23,355 nucleotides of DNA from positions 1 to 23,355 of the forward strand of contig JAFVTT010000050.1 of assembly GCA_017503065.1 (NCBI GenBank), in the 5' to 3' direction. Both the position numbers and the translations under genes were made by a program. Under the pieces are notes generated by a model. That model had not been told where the DNA came from and made no database searches. It was given only the letters and a program-made list of their open reading frames with translations. The DNA is from Bacteroidaceae bacterium. Lineage in GTDB: Bacteria > Bacteroidota > Bacteroidia > Bacteroidales > Bacteroidaceae. Positions 6,654 to 14,983 of the stretch are shown piece by piece; the stretch's first letter is position 1, and each line of letters begins with the position of its first letter.

Positions 6654-7829
6654 TTAGAATCTGATGTATGCCTGTGTCCAAAGTTGGTGATAGTCCTTGT
6701 CGACACCGGAGGCATTGTTGTGGCAATAGTTCCACTGGAGTTGGAACTGGAGGTTCTTGTGGGGGCGTGCCTGAAGACCGAGGGAGTAGATGGAGTTGAG
6801 GGAGGTCCAGGTGGACATATCCTTGCGGTAGGCATCGTAGCCGAGGTTCACACGGAGCCAGCGCCATGTGGGGATGCCCATGCGGATATACCATGCATCG
6901 GACTTCTGGCCAAGGCCATGAGTGTCGGCACCGTCAGCATAGATGTTGCGGGCATACTCGGCACGGGCAGAGAAAAGGCCTTCGTAGGAAACACCTGCCG
7001 CCCAACGCTTGAAGTAGTTGCTTTGTGCTCCGTCGAAGAACGAACCGCTCCATCCGAAGACGCCCACGTAGAGGCCCTTGAGGGGTTGGAGTTGCACGGT
7101 GGCGATGTAGTCCTTCTCCTTGTCCTTGTCCGAGGTGTTGATGCCCTGGCCGTTGTAGATACCTGCCTGGTAATGCAGGAGATAGTGCTGGGTCTTGCCC
7201 ACTTTGAAGGCATCACCATAAATCTGTATGCCAAGGTCGCGGCCGCCACTGTTTGCCGCACCCTGATACAGGTCGCCGCCCATGCCGGTAAAGTGCTTGG
7301 TGAGTTGGGTATAGTCGCCCGATGCTATATCCCAAGGGTTCATGGGGTTCTCAAAGGTGAAGCATCGTTTGTACTCACCCAACTTTATGCCCAGAGGTGC
7401 CCACTTCTGCCATGAAATGAAGGCATCGATGACACGGGCGCTGTTCTTGCTTCCAGGCTCACCTGAGACATTCATCTGCACGCGGTACTTGAAGTCCTTC
7501 AGCACAGTACCGTCCAGATACAGACGCAGGTAGCGCAAACCGAAACCGTCGCCTCCGTTCTTGCCTTCCTGGCTGTTGTACTTGTATGTACCCACGATGT
7601 AGCCGCCGAACTTGGGGACGGTGACATAATCGGCTATCTTCCATTTCTTCTTGCCCTCCTGAGGTTTCTCGTCCTGCTTGTCCTGGTATTGGGTGATTTT
7701 CTCGGTGATGTAGTTCTGCAGGGAGTGGTCGTAGCCGTCCTGGTACTCCTCGTTCATGGCCAACTGGCCATTGGAGTTAAGTGAAAAGGCGGTGGCCAAA
7801 AGGGCCAGTGCCATGTGTCTTGCTTTCAT
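6654..7829 (-). CDS. OprP-like outer-membrane porin (phosphate-selective porin O/P family)
   Basis: This 391-aa outer-membrane beta-barrel probably forms a channel for anions or phosphate. The start MKARHMALALLATAFSLNSNGQ gives a signal peptide (about residues 1-22). The frame continues upstream, but only through the promoter. A charged Gln/Lys-rich linker (residues about 40-65) precedes amphipathic strands such as YIVGTYKYNSQ, YLRLYLDGTVLKDFKYRVQMNVSG, IDAFISWQKWAPLGIKLGEYKRCFTFENPMNPWD and FQLQWNYCHN. The protein ends in an aromatic residue (YIRF), as barrel proteins do. Substrate specificity cannot be told from sequence. The SPFH gene follows 24 nt after the coding end, counting the stop-to-start gap and stop codon neighbourhood, on the same strand. 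Confidence 0.85.
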   Translation of the reverse strand: MKARHMALALLATAFSLNSNGQLAMNEEYQDGYDHSLQNYITEKITQYQDKQDEKPQEGKKKWKIADYVTVPKFGGYIVGTYKYNSQEGKNGGDGFGLRYLRLYLDGTVLKDFKYRVQMNVSGEPGSKNSARVIDAFISWQKWAPLGIKLGEYKRCFTFENPMNPWDIASGDYTQLTKHFTGMGGDLYQGAANSGGRDLGIQIYGDAFKVGKTQHYLLHYQAGIYNGQGINTSDKDKEKDYIATVQLQPLKGLYVGVFGWSGSFFDGAQSNYFKRWAAGVSYEGLFSARAEYARNIYADGADTHGLGQKSDAWYIRMGIPTWRWLRVNLGYDAYRKDMSTWTSLNSIYSLGLQARPHKNLQFQLQWNYCHNNASGVDKDYHQLWTQAYIRF

Positions 7830-7862
7830 AGTTATGAGAGTGTTTTTGTTACATTGCAGACA

Positions 7863-7870
7863 CAAAGATA
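7863..7870 (-). promoter_or_regulatory. Bacteroidetes -7 box for the porin/SPFH operon
   Basis: TATCTTTG matches TAnnTTTG and ends 33 bp before the porin ATG. No -33 TTG was found at the expected distance. Confidence 0.55.
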
Positions 7871-7974
7871 ATATTATTTAACGATTATTAAGGTGCATTT
7901 AGGACTTTTTTGTACCCTTGGCAACATGTCTAAGGCACTTTCGACCGGAAATGCCAAATTAAAGCAGGCTTTAT

Positions 7975-8005
7975 TTTGTATTTCGCCCGCTTATTCGTAC
8001 CTTTG
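7975..8005 (+). promoter_or_regulatory. lysS promoter, -33 and -7 boxes
   Basis: TTTG (7975-7978) and TACCTTTG (7998-8005) are separated by 19 bp, the usual Bacteroidetes spacing. The expected transcript would start near 8012 and have an AT-rich leader of about 25 nt. This argues against the longer in-frame GTG start at 8005. Confidence 0.7.
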
Positions 8006-8037
8006 TGCGTGAAACTATAAATATAAATAATGTTAAT

Positions 8038-9645
8038 ATGAGCGTACAAGAATTGAGTGAACAGGAGATAGTGCGTCGTGGCAACCTTCAGCAGATGCGT
8101 GACCTGGGCATTGACCCATACCCTGCTGCCGAGTATCCCACCGATGCGTTCTCAACAGATATCAAGGCGGAGTTCGTTGACCTGCCCACAATGAAGAACG
8201 AGCAGGGCGAGGACGTGCCTACACCCGCCACACCCGAGAACAGCCGCATGGTGTGCGTGGCCGGCCGTATGATGAGCCGCCGCATTATGGGCAAGGCCAG
8301 TTTCGTGGAACTGATGGACAGCAAGGGCCGCATACAGGTGTATGTCACACGCGATGCCCTCTGCCCCAATGCCGAGGATACCACCATGTACAACACCGTG
8401 TTCAAGAAACTCCTTGACCTTGGCGACTTCATCGGCGTGAAGGGTTATGTGTTCCGCACCAAGACGGGCGAGATAAGCATCCACTGTATGGAACTGACCG
8501 TATTGGCAAAGAGTCTGCGCCCCCTGCCCGTGGTGAAGACCGACTCCGAGGGCAACGTGTTCGATGCTTTCTCCGACCCCGAACTCCGTTTCCGCCAGCG
8601 CTATGTAGACCTCATCGTGAACGAGGGTGTGAAGGAGACTTTCCTGAAGCGTACCAAGGTGATCAGCACCCTGCGCCAGTGCCTGGACGAGGCCGGTTAC
8701 ACCGAGGTGGAGACTCCCATCCTGCAGAGCATTGCCGGTGGTGCAAGCGCACGCCCCTTCATCACTCACCACAATAGCCTTGACATAGACCTGTACTGCC
8801 GTATAGCCACCGAGTTGTACCTGAAGCGCCTCATCGTGGGCGGTTTCGAGGGCGTGTACGAGATCGGCAAGAACTTCCGCAACGAGGGTATGGACAAGAA
8901 CCACAACCCAGAGTTCACCTGCATGGAACTTTACGTCCAGTACAAGGACTACAACTGGATGATGTCCTTCACCGAGAAGGTGCTGGAGCGCATCTGCATA
9001 GCCGTGAACGGCAAGCCCGAGACAGAGATTGACGGCAAGGTAATCTCATTCAAGGCACCCTTCCGCCGTCTGCCCATTCTGGAGGCCATCAAGGAAAAGA
9101 CCGGCTACGACCTGGAGGGCATGAGCGAGGAGGAAATGCGCGAGGTGGCAAAGAAGTGCGGCGTGGAGGTTGACTCCACCATGGGCAAGGGCAAGTTGAT
9201 TGACGAAATCTTCGGCGAGACCTGCGAGGGCACTTTCATCCAGCCCACCTTCATCACCGACTATCCCATAGAGATGTCTCCCCTTACCAAGAAGCACCGC
9301 ACAAAGCCCGGGCTGACCGAGCGCTTCGAACTGATGGTGAACGGCAAGGAACTGGCCAACGCATATTCCGAGTTGAATGACCCCATCGACCAGGAAGAGC
9401 GCTTCCGCGAACAGATGCGCCTGGCCGACAAGGGCGACGACGAGGCGATGATCATTGACCAGGACTTCCTCCGCGCCCTGCAGTATGGTATGCCTCCCAC
9501 CAGCGGTATCGGCATAGGCATTGACCGTCTGGTTATGCTCATGACGGGCAAGCCCTTCATCCAGGAAGTACTCTTCTTCCCCCAGATGAAGCCCGAGAAG
9601 GCTGCCCCTGCATCTGCCCCCAAGCAGGATGCCGAGGAGGCATAA
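8038..9645 (+). CDS. lysS: Lysyl-tRNA synthetase, class II
   Basis: Charges tRNA-Lys with lysine in the cytoplasm. The 535-aa protein has the anticodon-binding OB fold first ([21 protein letters not shown], about residues 75-95). The class II core follows: motif 2 with [20 protein letters not shown] (about 279-298) and motif 3 [13 protein letters not shown] (about 489-501). A short Ala/Pro/Lys-rich tail follows [13 protein letters not shown] at 8038 ([18 protein letters not shown]) was chosen over the upstream GTG because that codon overlaps the promoter. It heads a plus-strand run with gpsA, pgi and the HAD gene, but a 111-bp repeat-containing gap follows it. Confidence 0.97.
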   Translation: MSVQELSEQEIVRRGNLQQMRDLGIDPYPAAEYPTDAFSTDIKAEFVDLPTMKNEQGEDVPTPATPENSRMVCVAGRMMSRRIMGKASFVELMDSKGRIQVYVTRDALCPNAEDTTMYNTVFKKLLDLGDFIGVKGYVFRTKTGEISIHCMELTVLAKSLRPLPVVKTDSEGNVFDAFSDPELRFRQRYVDLIVNEGVKETFLKRTKVISTLRQCLDEAGYTEVETPILQSIAGGASARPFITHHNSLDIDLYCRIATELYLKRLIVGGFEGVYEIGKNFRNEGMDKNHNPEFTCMELYVQYKDYNWMMSFTEKVLERICIAVNGKPETEIDGKVISFKAPFRRLPILEAIKEKTGYDLEGMSEEEMREVAKKCGVEVDSTMGKGKLIDEIFGETCEGTFIQPTFITDYPIEMSPLTKKHRTKPGLTERFELMVNGKELANAYSELNDPIDQEERFREQMRLADKGDDEAMIIDQDFLRALQYGMPPTSGIGIGIDRLVMLMTGKPFIQEVLFFPQMKPEKAAPASAPKQDAEEA

Positions 9646-9661
9646 CCCAAAAACACAGTCA

Positions 9662-9728
9662 ACATCCTTAGGGTCCCCCAAGACCTTAAGGACCTTAAAG
9701 ACCCTAAGGACCCTAAAGCCCCCAAGGT
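9662..9728. repeat. CCTTAAAGACC-type intergenic repeat, copy 2
   Basis: About six imperfect 9-10-bp units (ccttaggg, ccttaagga, ccttaaaga, cctaagga, cctaaag) fill most of the 111-bp lysS-gpsA gap and end in a run of C. No stop-compatible reading frame or promoter box was seen in it. Confidence 0.8.
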
Positions 9729-9756
9729 CCACAAAAGATTAAACGCCAGAAAGAGC

Positions 9757-10746
9757 ATGATAGGTACAATAGCAGTAATGGGAGGTGGCAGTTGGGCCAC
9801 GGCAATAGCCAAGATATTGCTGGAAAGGAACGAAAGGATATGGTGGTACCTCCGTCGCGACGACCGCATAGAGGACTTCAAGCGTCTGGGACACAACCCC
9901 GCATACCTGACCAGCGTACACTTCGACGTGAACCGCATCACCTTCTCTTCAGACATCAATGAGGTGGTGCGCAACTGCCAGACACTGGTGTTCGTAACGC
10001 CCTCGCCCTACCTGAAGGGACACCTGAAGAAACTGAAGGTGCGCCTGAGCGACAAGTTCCTGGTAACGGCCATCAAGGGTATCGTGCCCGACGAGAACCT
10101 TATCTGTTCGGAATACTTCCACCAGGTCTATAATGTGCCCGACGAGAATCTGGCCGTAATAGGCGGACCGAGCCATGCCGAGGAGGTGGCGCTGAACAGG
10201 CTCACGTACCTGACCATCGGCTGCACCGACCTGGACAAGGCACAGGCCTTTGCCAAGTGCATGGAGAGCCACTATGTGAAGACAAAGGTGTCGCAGGATG
10301 TGGTGGGCATAGAATATGCAAGCGTGCTGAAGAACGTGTACAGCATCGCATCTGGCATCTGCCACGGCCTCAAGTATGGCGACAACTTCCAGGCAGTGCT
10401 CATCTCCAATGCCCTGCAGGAGATGCAACGCCTGCTCACCGCCGTGTTCCCCCTGGACAGAAGCATCATAGACAGCGTGTATTGCGGTGACCTGCTGGTA
10501 ACTGGCTACTCCAACTTCTCCAGAAACCGTGTCTTCGGCACCATGATAGGCAAGGGCTACTCCGTGAAGAGCGCCCAACTGGAAATGGAGATGATAGCCG
10601 AGGGGTACTTCGGCACCAAGTGCATGAAGGACATCAACCGCCACCTGCACGTGAACATGCCCATCCTGGATTCTGTCTACAACATCCTCTACGAGCGCAT
10701 CAGTCCCAACATCGAAGTGAAACTCCTGTCCGAGGCATTCAGATAG
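9757..10746 (+). CDS. gpsA: Glycerol-3-phosphate dehydrogenase [NAD(P)+]
   Basis: Reduces dihydroxyacetone phosphate to sn-glycerol 3-phosphate for phospholipid synthesis, in the cytoplasm. The protein is 329 aa, a normal length. The Rossmann loop is GGGSWATA (residues 9-16). Family motifs are VFVTPSPYLKGHL, AIKGIVPDENL, IGGPSHAEEVA (about 135-145), the catalytic-region Lys in GIEYASVLKNVYSIASGICHGL (about 183-204), and CGDLLVTGYSNFSRNRVFG (about 243-261). The ATG at 9757 aligns with the family N-terminus. The neighbours pgi and the HAD gene also handle phosphorylated metabolites. Confidence 0.95.
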   Translation: MIGTIAVMGGGSWATAIAKILLERNERIWWYLRRDDRIEDFKRLGHNPAYLTSVHFDVNRITFSSDINEVVRNCQTLVFVTPSPYLKGHLKKLKVRLSDKFLVTAIKGIVPDENLICSEYFHQVYNVPDENLAVIGGPSHAEEVALNRLTYLTIGCTDLDKAQAFAKCMESHYVKTKVSQDVVGIEYASVLKNVYSIASGICHGLKYGDNFQAVLISNALQEMQRLLTAVFPLDRSIIDSVYCGDLLVTGYSNFSRNRVFGTMIGKGYSVKSAQLEMEMIAEGYFGTKCMKDINRHLHVNMPILDSVYNILYERISPNIEVKLLSEAFR

Positions 10747-10761
10747 GACGGGAAACGCATC

Positions 10762-10852
10762 GTGTTGCGAGGGGCATCACAACACGTTGCGAGGGGCATC
10801 ACAACACGTTGCGAGGGACCTAACAATACGTTGTGCGAGGTCTCACAATACG
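10762..10852. repeat. 22-bp tandem repeat array between gpsA and pgi (4 copies)
   Basis: GTTGCGAGGGGCATCACAACAC-type units begin at 10764, 10786 and 10808, exactly 22 bp apart, with a diverged fourth from 10830. Each unit is flanked by short complementary arms (GTGTTG/CAACAC in the first, GTTG/CAAC in the others). The array fills over half of the 184-bp gap; the rest (10853-10930) is AT-rich leader with no clear -7 box. Confidence 0.85.
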
Positions 10853-10930
10853 GAGCCAGAATCCACACCCCATATCGTCACAAGGCAGACGTAACATAAG
10901 ATTACAAACAACTAAACATACAAACACAAA

Positions 10931-12265
10931 ATGGTAACACTTGACATTTCAAAGGCAGCACAGTTCCTCAGTGCTGACGCTATTGCAAAGTTCGAAGCCC
11001 CCGTTGCCGCCGCACAGAAGGCACTGGAAGAGGGCACATGCAAGGGTAATGACTTCCTGGGTTGGATGCACCTGCCCAGCAACATCACTCCCGAGTTCAT
11101 TGCAGAAATCAATGCCGCCGCCAAGACCCTCCAGCAGGAGTGCGACGCAGTGGTAGTTGCCGGTATCGGCGGTTCCTACCTTGGTGCACGCATGGTAATC
11201 GACGCTCTTGCAAACACCTTCGGCTGGTTGCAGGAGAGCAAGTATCCCCGCATCCTGTTTGCCGGCAACAACATCGGTGAGGACTACCTCTCCGAACTCA
11301 TCGGCTACCTGAAGACCGTACGCTTTGGTATCATCAACATATCCAAGAGCGGTACCACCACCGAGACAGCCATCACCTTCCGTCTGCTGAAGACCCTCTG
11401 CGAGCAGCAGCGCGGCAAGGAGGAGGCCGCTAAGGTAATCGTTGCCGTAACAGACGCCAAGCGCGGTGCTGCCCGTGTAACCGCCGACAAGGAGGGTTAC
11501 AAGTCCTTCATCATCCCCGACAACGTGGGCGGCCGCTTCAGCGTGCTCACTCCCGTAGGTCTTCTGCCCATTGCCGTAGCAGGTTTTGACATTGCCGCTC
11601 TGGTGAAGGGTGCTCAGGACATGGAGGCCCAGACAGCCCCCGAGGTTCCCTTCATGGAGAACCCTGCCGCCGTATATGCCGCTATCCGCAATGCCCTCTA
11701 TCAGGACGGCAAGAAGATAGAGATTCTGGCCAACTACCAGCCTAAGTTGCACAACCTGGGCGAATGGTGGAAGCAACTCTATGGCGAGAGCGAGGGCAAG
11801 GACGGCAAGGGTATCTTCCCCGCAAGCGTTGACCTCACCACCGACCTGCACTCTATGGGTCAGTGGATTCAGGACGGCGAGCGCACCATCTTTGAAACCG
11901 TTGTCAGCGTAGAGCAGCCCAACACCTGTCTGGAGGTTCCCTCTGACGAGGAAAACCTTGACGGCCTCAACTTCCTGGCCGGCCGCCGCATAGACGAGGT
12001 TAACAAGATGGCAGAACTGGGTACCAAGTTGGCTCACGTAGACGGTGGTGTGCCTAACATCCGCCTGAGCATCACCAAACTCGATGAATACCACATCGGC
12101 CAGCTCATCTACATGTTCGAGCGTGCTTGCGGTATCAGCGGTCTGCTCCTCGAGGTCAACCCCTTCGACCAGCCCGGCGTAGAGGCTTACAAGAAGAACA
12201 TGTTTGCCCTGCTCGGCAAGCCCGGTTACGAGGCAGAAACGGAGGCCATCAAGGCTCGTCTGTAA
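10931..12265 (+). CDS. pgi: Glucose-6-phosphate isomerase
   Basis: Interconverts glucose 6-phosphate and fructose 6-phosphate in glycolysis and gluconeogenesis, in the cytoplasm. The 444-aa size matches the shorter bacterial form. SIS-domain motifs are [17 protein letters not shown] (about 77-93) and [11 protein letters not shown] (about 137-147), with [15 protein letters not shown] near 199. Probable catalytic residues are Glu in ESEGKDGKG (about 288), His in DLHSMGQ (about 306) and Lys in [14 protein letters not shown] (about 419). The ATG has an AT-rich leader (aaacacaaa), as is common in this phylum. The HAD gene starts 14 bp after the stop, indicating co-transcription. Confidence 0.97.
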   Translation: MVTLDISKAAQFLSADAIAKFEAPVAAAQKALEEGTCKGNDFLGWMHLPSNITPEFIAEINAAAKTLQQECDAVVVAGIGGSYLGARMVIDALANTFGWLQESKYPRILFAGNNIGEDYLSELIGYLKTVRFGIINISKSGTTTETAITFRLLKTLCEQQRGKEEAAKVIVAVTDAKRGAARVTADKEGYKSFIIPDNVGGRFSVLTPVGLLPIAVAGFDIAALVKGAQDMEAQTAPEVPFMENPAAVYAAIRNALYQDGKKIEILANYQPKLHNLGEWWKQLYGESEGKDGKGIFPASVDLTTDLHSMGQWIQDGERTIFETVVSVEQPNTCLEVPSDEENLDGLNFLAGRRIDEVNKMAELGTKLAHVDGGVPNIRLSITKLDEYHIGQLIYMFERACGISGLLLEVNPFDQPGVEAYKKNMFALLGKPGYEAETEAIKARL

Positions 12266-12279
12266 TACAGGAACATTCG

Positions 12280-13023
12280 ATGTCAGATACAACGAATACA
12301 GGTAAAGGGAGGGCGGAAAGCCCTTCCTTTATTGATGTTGCCTCGCTTGGCAGGAAGAACGTCCGTGCCCTCCTTTTCGACATGGACGGCGTGCTCTTCG
12401 ACAGCATGAAGAACCATGCCGAAGCATGGGTGCGTGCCATGAAGGCCAACAACCTTGTCATGTCGCACGAGGACGTGTACATGAACGAGGGTCGCACCGG
12501 CGAGGGCACCATCGACATCTTTGCCCAGGCTCAATGGGGACGTGCCGCCACCGCCGAGGAGATGCAATATATATATAAGGTAAAGAGCGACATCTTCAAC
12601 ACCCTGCCACACGTTGAACCCGTACCTGGTGCACTTGAGGTCCTGCAGGCCGTAAAGGCTATGGGACGCCAGCGCGTCATCGTTACGGGCAGCGGACAGA
12701 AGAGCCTGCTGGAAAGACTCGAGAGCAACTTTCCCGGCATCTTCAATGCAGAACTGATGGTAACCGCCTTTGATGTCCAGCACGGCAAGCCTCATCCCGA
12801 ACCATACCTGATGGGATTGGCCAAGGCCGGCATCTCTGCCGAAGAGGCCATCGTAGTGGAGAACGCTCCCCTTGGCGTTGAGTCGGCCAAAGGTGCAGGC
12901 ATATTCACCATTGCCGTAAACACCGGTCCTTTGCCCGACAAGGTTCTGTACGATGCAGGAGCGGACATCGTCTTCCCCAACCACTTCGCCCTGTTGGAGG
13001 CCCTGCCGAAACTGCTCCTCTGA
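12280..13023 (+). CDS. HAD-superfamily phosphatase/mutase, beta-phosphoglucomutase-like
   Basis: This 247-aa cytoplasmic enzyme belongs to HAD subfamily IA and probably acts on sugar phosphates. Motif I is DMDGVLFDS (residues 34-42) with the nucleophilic Asp34, motif II is VTGSG (about 135), the motif III Lys is in GKPHPEPYL (about 169), and motif IV is VVENAPLGVESAKGAG (about 193-208). The helical cap lies between motifs I and II. ATG at 12280 was chosen as the first downstream of the pgi stop; about 30 residues precede motif I. Its place 14 bp after pgi supports a sugar-phosphate role, but mutase versus phosphatase activity cannot be decided from sequence. Confidence 0.85.
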   Translation: MSDTTNTGKGRAESPSFIDVASLGRKNVRALLFDMDGVLFDSMKNHAEAWVRAMKANNLVMSHEDVYMNEGRTGEGTIDIFAQAQWGRAATAEEMQYIYKVKSDIFNTLPHVEPVPGALEVLQAVKAMGRQRVIVTGSGQKSLLERLESNFPGIFNAELMVTAFDVQHGKPHPEPYLMGLAKAGISAEEAIVVENAPLGVESAKGAGIFTIAVNTGPLPDKVLYDAGADIVFPNHFALLEALPKLLL

Positions 13024-13068
13024 AGCCCCCTAAGGTCCTTAAAGACTCTAAAGACCTTAAAGACCCTA
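13024..13068. repeat. CCTTAAAGACC-type intergenic repeat, copy 3
   Basis: Starting at the stop of the HAD gene, units taaggtcctt, aaagactcta, aagacctta and aagaccct follow in tandem after a run of C. TAAGGTC (13031-13037) and GACCTTA (13053-13059) are inverted. A terminator hairpin follows 17 bp later. Confidence 0.8.
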
Positions 13069-13085
13069 TAATTCTTCAAACAACA

Positions 13086-13123
13086 AAGTGGCGCATGAAG
13101 AATATCATCTTCATGCGCCACTT
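13086..13123. terminator. Bidirectional terminator between convergent genes
   Basis: AAGTGGCGCATGAAG (13086-13100) pairs perfectly with 13109-13123 over an 8-nt loop (15-bp stem). It lies between the plus-strand HAD gene and the minus-strand lipoprotein gene and can serve both; gtttatt follows on the plus strand. Confidence 0.8.
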
Positions 13124-13142
13124 GTTTATTCGCCATTATGGT

Positions 13143-13700
13143 TTATACCCCGTCGTAGGAATCCCCAGGATTGTATTCCTCCTCCATGTCATCGTTCTTG
13201 ACTATCATGTAACTGCCGTCAGGCCCGATGTTCAGTTTTAAAGGGCGCGACATGTCGCTATCAGGATAACTGACAGCCAGTGAGAAGGTCACCATTCCTT
13301 CGTGCACTTGCAGGAAACGGCAACCGTCCAGAATACTATGTTTGGCAAACTCTCCATCTAACAAGTGCAGGAAATCCTTCTTCTTGAATGTACGGTTAAA
13401 CAAGACTGCACCATTCTTCTTGACCGAAATTTCCAACAAGTTGTCAGCATAGCGGTATCCCATGTCATCGGTAACGATACCCAGGGAGTCACATGCCTCG
13501 CGGTTTATCATCAAAGCATACACATTGCTGCCCGAGGTAACGGTATCCTCCACATGCAAGGTGGGGAGGCGGTGCAGGATGTTCTCCGCTTCTTTCTTTG
13601 TTTTATCAACTTCAGGAGCGCTGTCCGTGCTCTGGACCTTCTTGTTACAGGCACATAGCACCAAAGAGAGCATCAGCAGGGATATGATTTGCTTCTTCAT
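13143..13700 (-). CDS. Small lipoprotein of unknown function (possibly DUF4738-like)
   Basis: The 185-aa protein has a lipoprotein signal peptide: MKKQIISLLMLSLVLCACNKK, with LCAC as lipobox and Cys18 as the likely lipidated residue. The mature part is mixed alpha/beta, with ILHRLPTLHVEDTV, a segment LMINREACDSLGIVTDDMGYRYADN, LEISVKKNGAVLFNRTFKKKDF and an acidic C-terminus (DDMEEEYNPGDSYDGV). It resembles, from memory, Bacteroidales lipoproteins annotated DUF4738, but I am not certain. It begins 44 bp after the OmpA-domain gene stop on the same strand, so the two are probably one transcript ending at the 13086 hairpin. Confidence 0.8.
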   Translation of the reverse strand: MKKQIISLLMLSLVLCACNKKVQSTDSAPEVDKTKKEAENILHRLPTLHVEDTVTSGSNVYALMINREACDSLGIVTDDMGYRYADNLLEISVKKNGAVLFNRTFKKKDFLHLLDGEFAKHSILDGCRFLQVHEGMVTFSLAVSYPDSDMSRPLKLNIGPDGSYMIVKNDDMEEEYNPGDSYDGV

Positions 13701-13744
13701 AGTATCTAAGTTACTCCTTTATTGAATCGATATCCTCTATCTGT

Positions 13745-14644
13745 TTACTCTGCGCTCTGTGCAGGAACTGTTTCCTCCTCTGTGGCAGGAGCCTTGTCGA
13801 TCAACTCCAGGAACTGGTCAAGTTTGGGAGTGATGATAATCTGTGTACGACGGTTCTTGGCACGGCCTTCGGGAGTATCGTTTTCGGCAACGGTATTGTA
13901 CTCGCCACGACCTGCGGCAGACAGACGGCTGGGGTTAACGCCATACTTGTTCTGCAATTCCTGTACCACGCTGCTTGCACGAAGGGCAGAGAGGTCCCAG
14001 TTGTTACGGATATTGGTACGGCTGATGGGCACATTGTCGGTATTACCCTCTACAAGCACCTCATAGTCGTCATAGTCGGTGATGATCTTGGCTATCTTGC
14101 TCAGAGTCTCGCCTGCCTTGGGGCTGATCTCGTATGAACCGCTCTTGTAAAGCATGTTGTCGTTCAGGGAGATATACACAACGCCCTTCAGCACCTGGAT
14201 GTCCACGTCCTTCAGTTCCTCGCGTGAAAGGCTGCGGGTCAGGTTGTTGGTCAGAGCCACATTCAGCGAATCGCTCTTGCTCTTTGCCTCCACCAACTGC
14301 TGGATATACTTGTTGCTTGAATTGATTTCGTCCACCAGCTTGCTGATGTTTGCACCACCCTGATAGATACTCTGGTCGAGGGTCTTCTGCATAATCTGCA
14401 TTGCCTCGTTCTTCTCCTTCAACTGGGCGTTCTTGTCGTCAATCTGTGCCTGCAGGTTCTCGTTCTTTGTCTTGTACTCTGTCAGCTGGAGCTGTGCCTC
14501 ATAGTACTTCTGCCCCAGAGACTTGCCCTTATCCTGACATTCCTGTAACTGCTGCTGGGCAGCAACAAGATCCTTTTTACTTACACAACTGCCCAACACC
14601 ATAGTGGCGGCAGCAGCCAATACCATGTACTTCATTGTCTTCAT
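13745..14644 (-). CDS. OmpA-family lipoprotein with coiled coil
   Basis: The 299-aa cell-envelope protein is probably lipid-anchored in the outer membrane and bound to peptidoglycan. The lipobox LGSC places the lipidated Cys at residue 20. Residues about 25-125 form a Gln/Lys/Glu-rich coiled coil (QQQLQECQDKGKSLGQKY, AQIDDKNAQLKEKNEAMQ). The C-terminal OmpA domain (about 175-275) includes LVEGNTDNVPISRTNIRNNW, the peptidoglycan-contacting pattern NWDLSALRASSV and AENDTPEGRAKNRRTQI. A Glu/Thr/Ala-rich tail ends the protein. MKTMKYM or MKYM could be the start. Upstream is a promoter with TTTG and TACCTTTG spaced by 20 bp; a small lipoprotein gene follows. Confidence 0.92.
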   Translation of the reverse strand: MKTMKYMVLAAAATMVLGSCVSKKDLVAAQQQLQECQDKGKSLGQKYYEAQLQLTEYKTKNENLQAQIDDKNAQLKEKNEAMQIMQKTLDQSIYQGGANISKLVDEINSSNKYIQQLVEAKSKSDSLNVALTNNLTRSLSREELKDVDIQVLKGVVYISLNDNMLYKSGSYEISPKAGETLSKIAKIITDYDDYEVLVEGNTDNVPISRTNIRNNWDLSALRASSVVQELQNKYGVNPSRLSAAGRGEYNTVAENDTPEGRAKNRRTQIIITPKLDQFLELIDKAPATEEETVPAQSAE

Positions 14645-14673
14645 CTTCTTACTTTTTACTTAATTAAGCGATG

Positions 14674-14705
14674 CAAAGGTACGATTAAGTAAGCGATTAA
14701 CCAAA
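14674..14705 (-). promoter_or_regulatory. Promoter of the OmpA-family lipoprotein gene
   Basis: On the minus strand TTTG (14705-14702) and TACCTTTG (14681-14674) are 20 bp apart, a good Bacteroidetes promoter. The -7 box ends 29 bp before the ATG. Confidence 0.65.
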
Positions 14706-14750
14706 TTTATTTGAGTAAATCCGAACGGCAGTACCTTCGACTTCGAGGTG

Positions 14751-14758
14751 CAAAGGTA
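14751..14758 (-). promoter_or_regulatory. Second, distal -7-like box upstream of the OmpA-family gene
   Basis: A second TACCTTTG lies 77 bp farther from the gene, within an imperfect inverted repeat. No -33 partner was found, so it may be an alternative promoter or chance. Confidence 0.3.
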
Positions 14759-14929
14759 CGAAAAAGGAACGAAGAGCATACTAATATAATAGGAGAAAAT
14801 GCCATTTCTTCCATTCTATTAACAAAGAAAGGGCTGATATTAACACTCTGGCGCCCGCGTTTAAATTTGGCACTTTTCTGTCAATACAGTGTTATAGATA
14901 GTTATCGTGCGTATATTTCCGCACGTTTC

Positions 14930-14961
14930 TTGTGCATTATTGAATTATTTTCGTAACTTTG
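14930..14961 (+). promoter_or_regulatory. asnA promoter
   Basis: TTG (14930-14932) and TAACTTTG (14954-14961) are 21 bp apart; the -7 box ends 22 bp before the asnA ATG. Confidence 0.65.
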
Positions 14962-14983
14962 CCGTCAAATTGACACACAAGAC

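Larger units (their letters stand above)
14645..14983. other. 339-bp divergent intergenic region
   Basis: Holds promoters for the OmpA-domain lipoprotein (minus) and asnA (plus). It carries two TACCTTTG boxes on the minus strand and one TAACTTTG on the plus. An inverted repeat GTACCTT (14731-14737)/AAGGTAC (14753-14759) overlaps the distal minus-strand box. The frame at 14711-14956 is not a convincing gene. Nothing was recognised in 14761-14925. Confidence 0.6.

Noticed and set aside
8005..8037. Longer lysS with start at the upstream GTG
   Set aside because: That codon overlaps the -7 box and precedes the expected transcription start; the downstream ATG matches family length.
10949..12292. 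447-codon minus-strand open frame opposite pgi
   Set aside because: Shadow of pgi, with no motif or plausible upstream signals.
14711..14956. 81-codon plus-strand frame before asnA
   Set aside because: Runs across both divergent promoters and has no recognisable sequence pattern.
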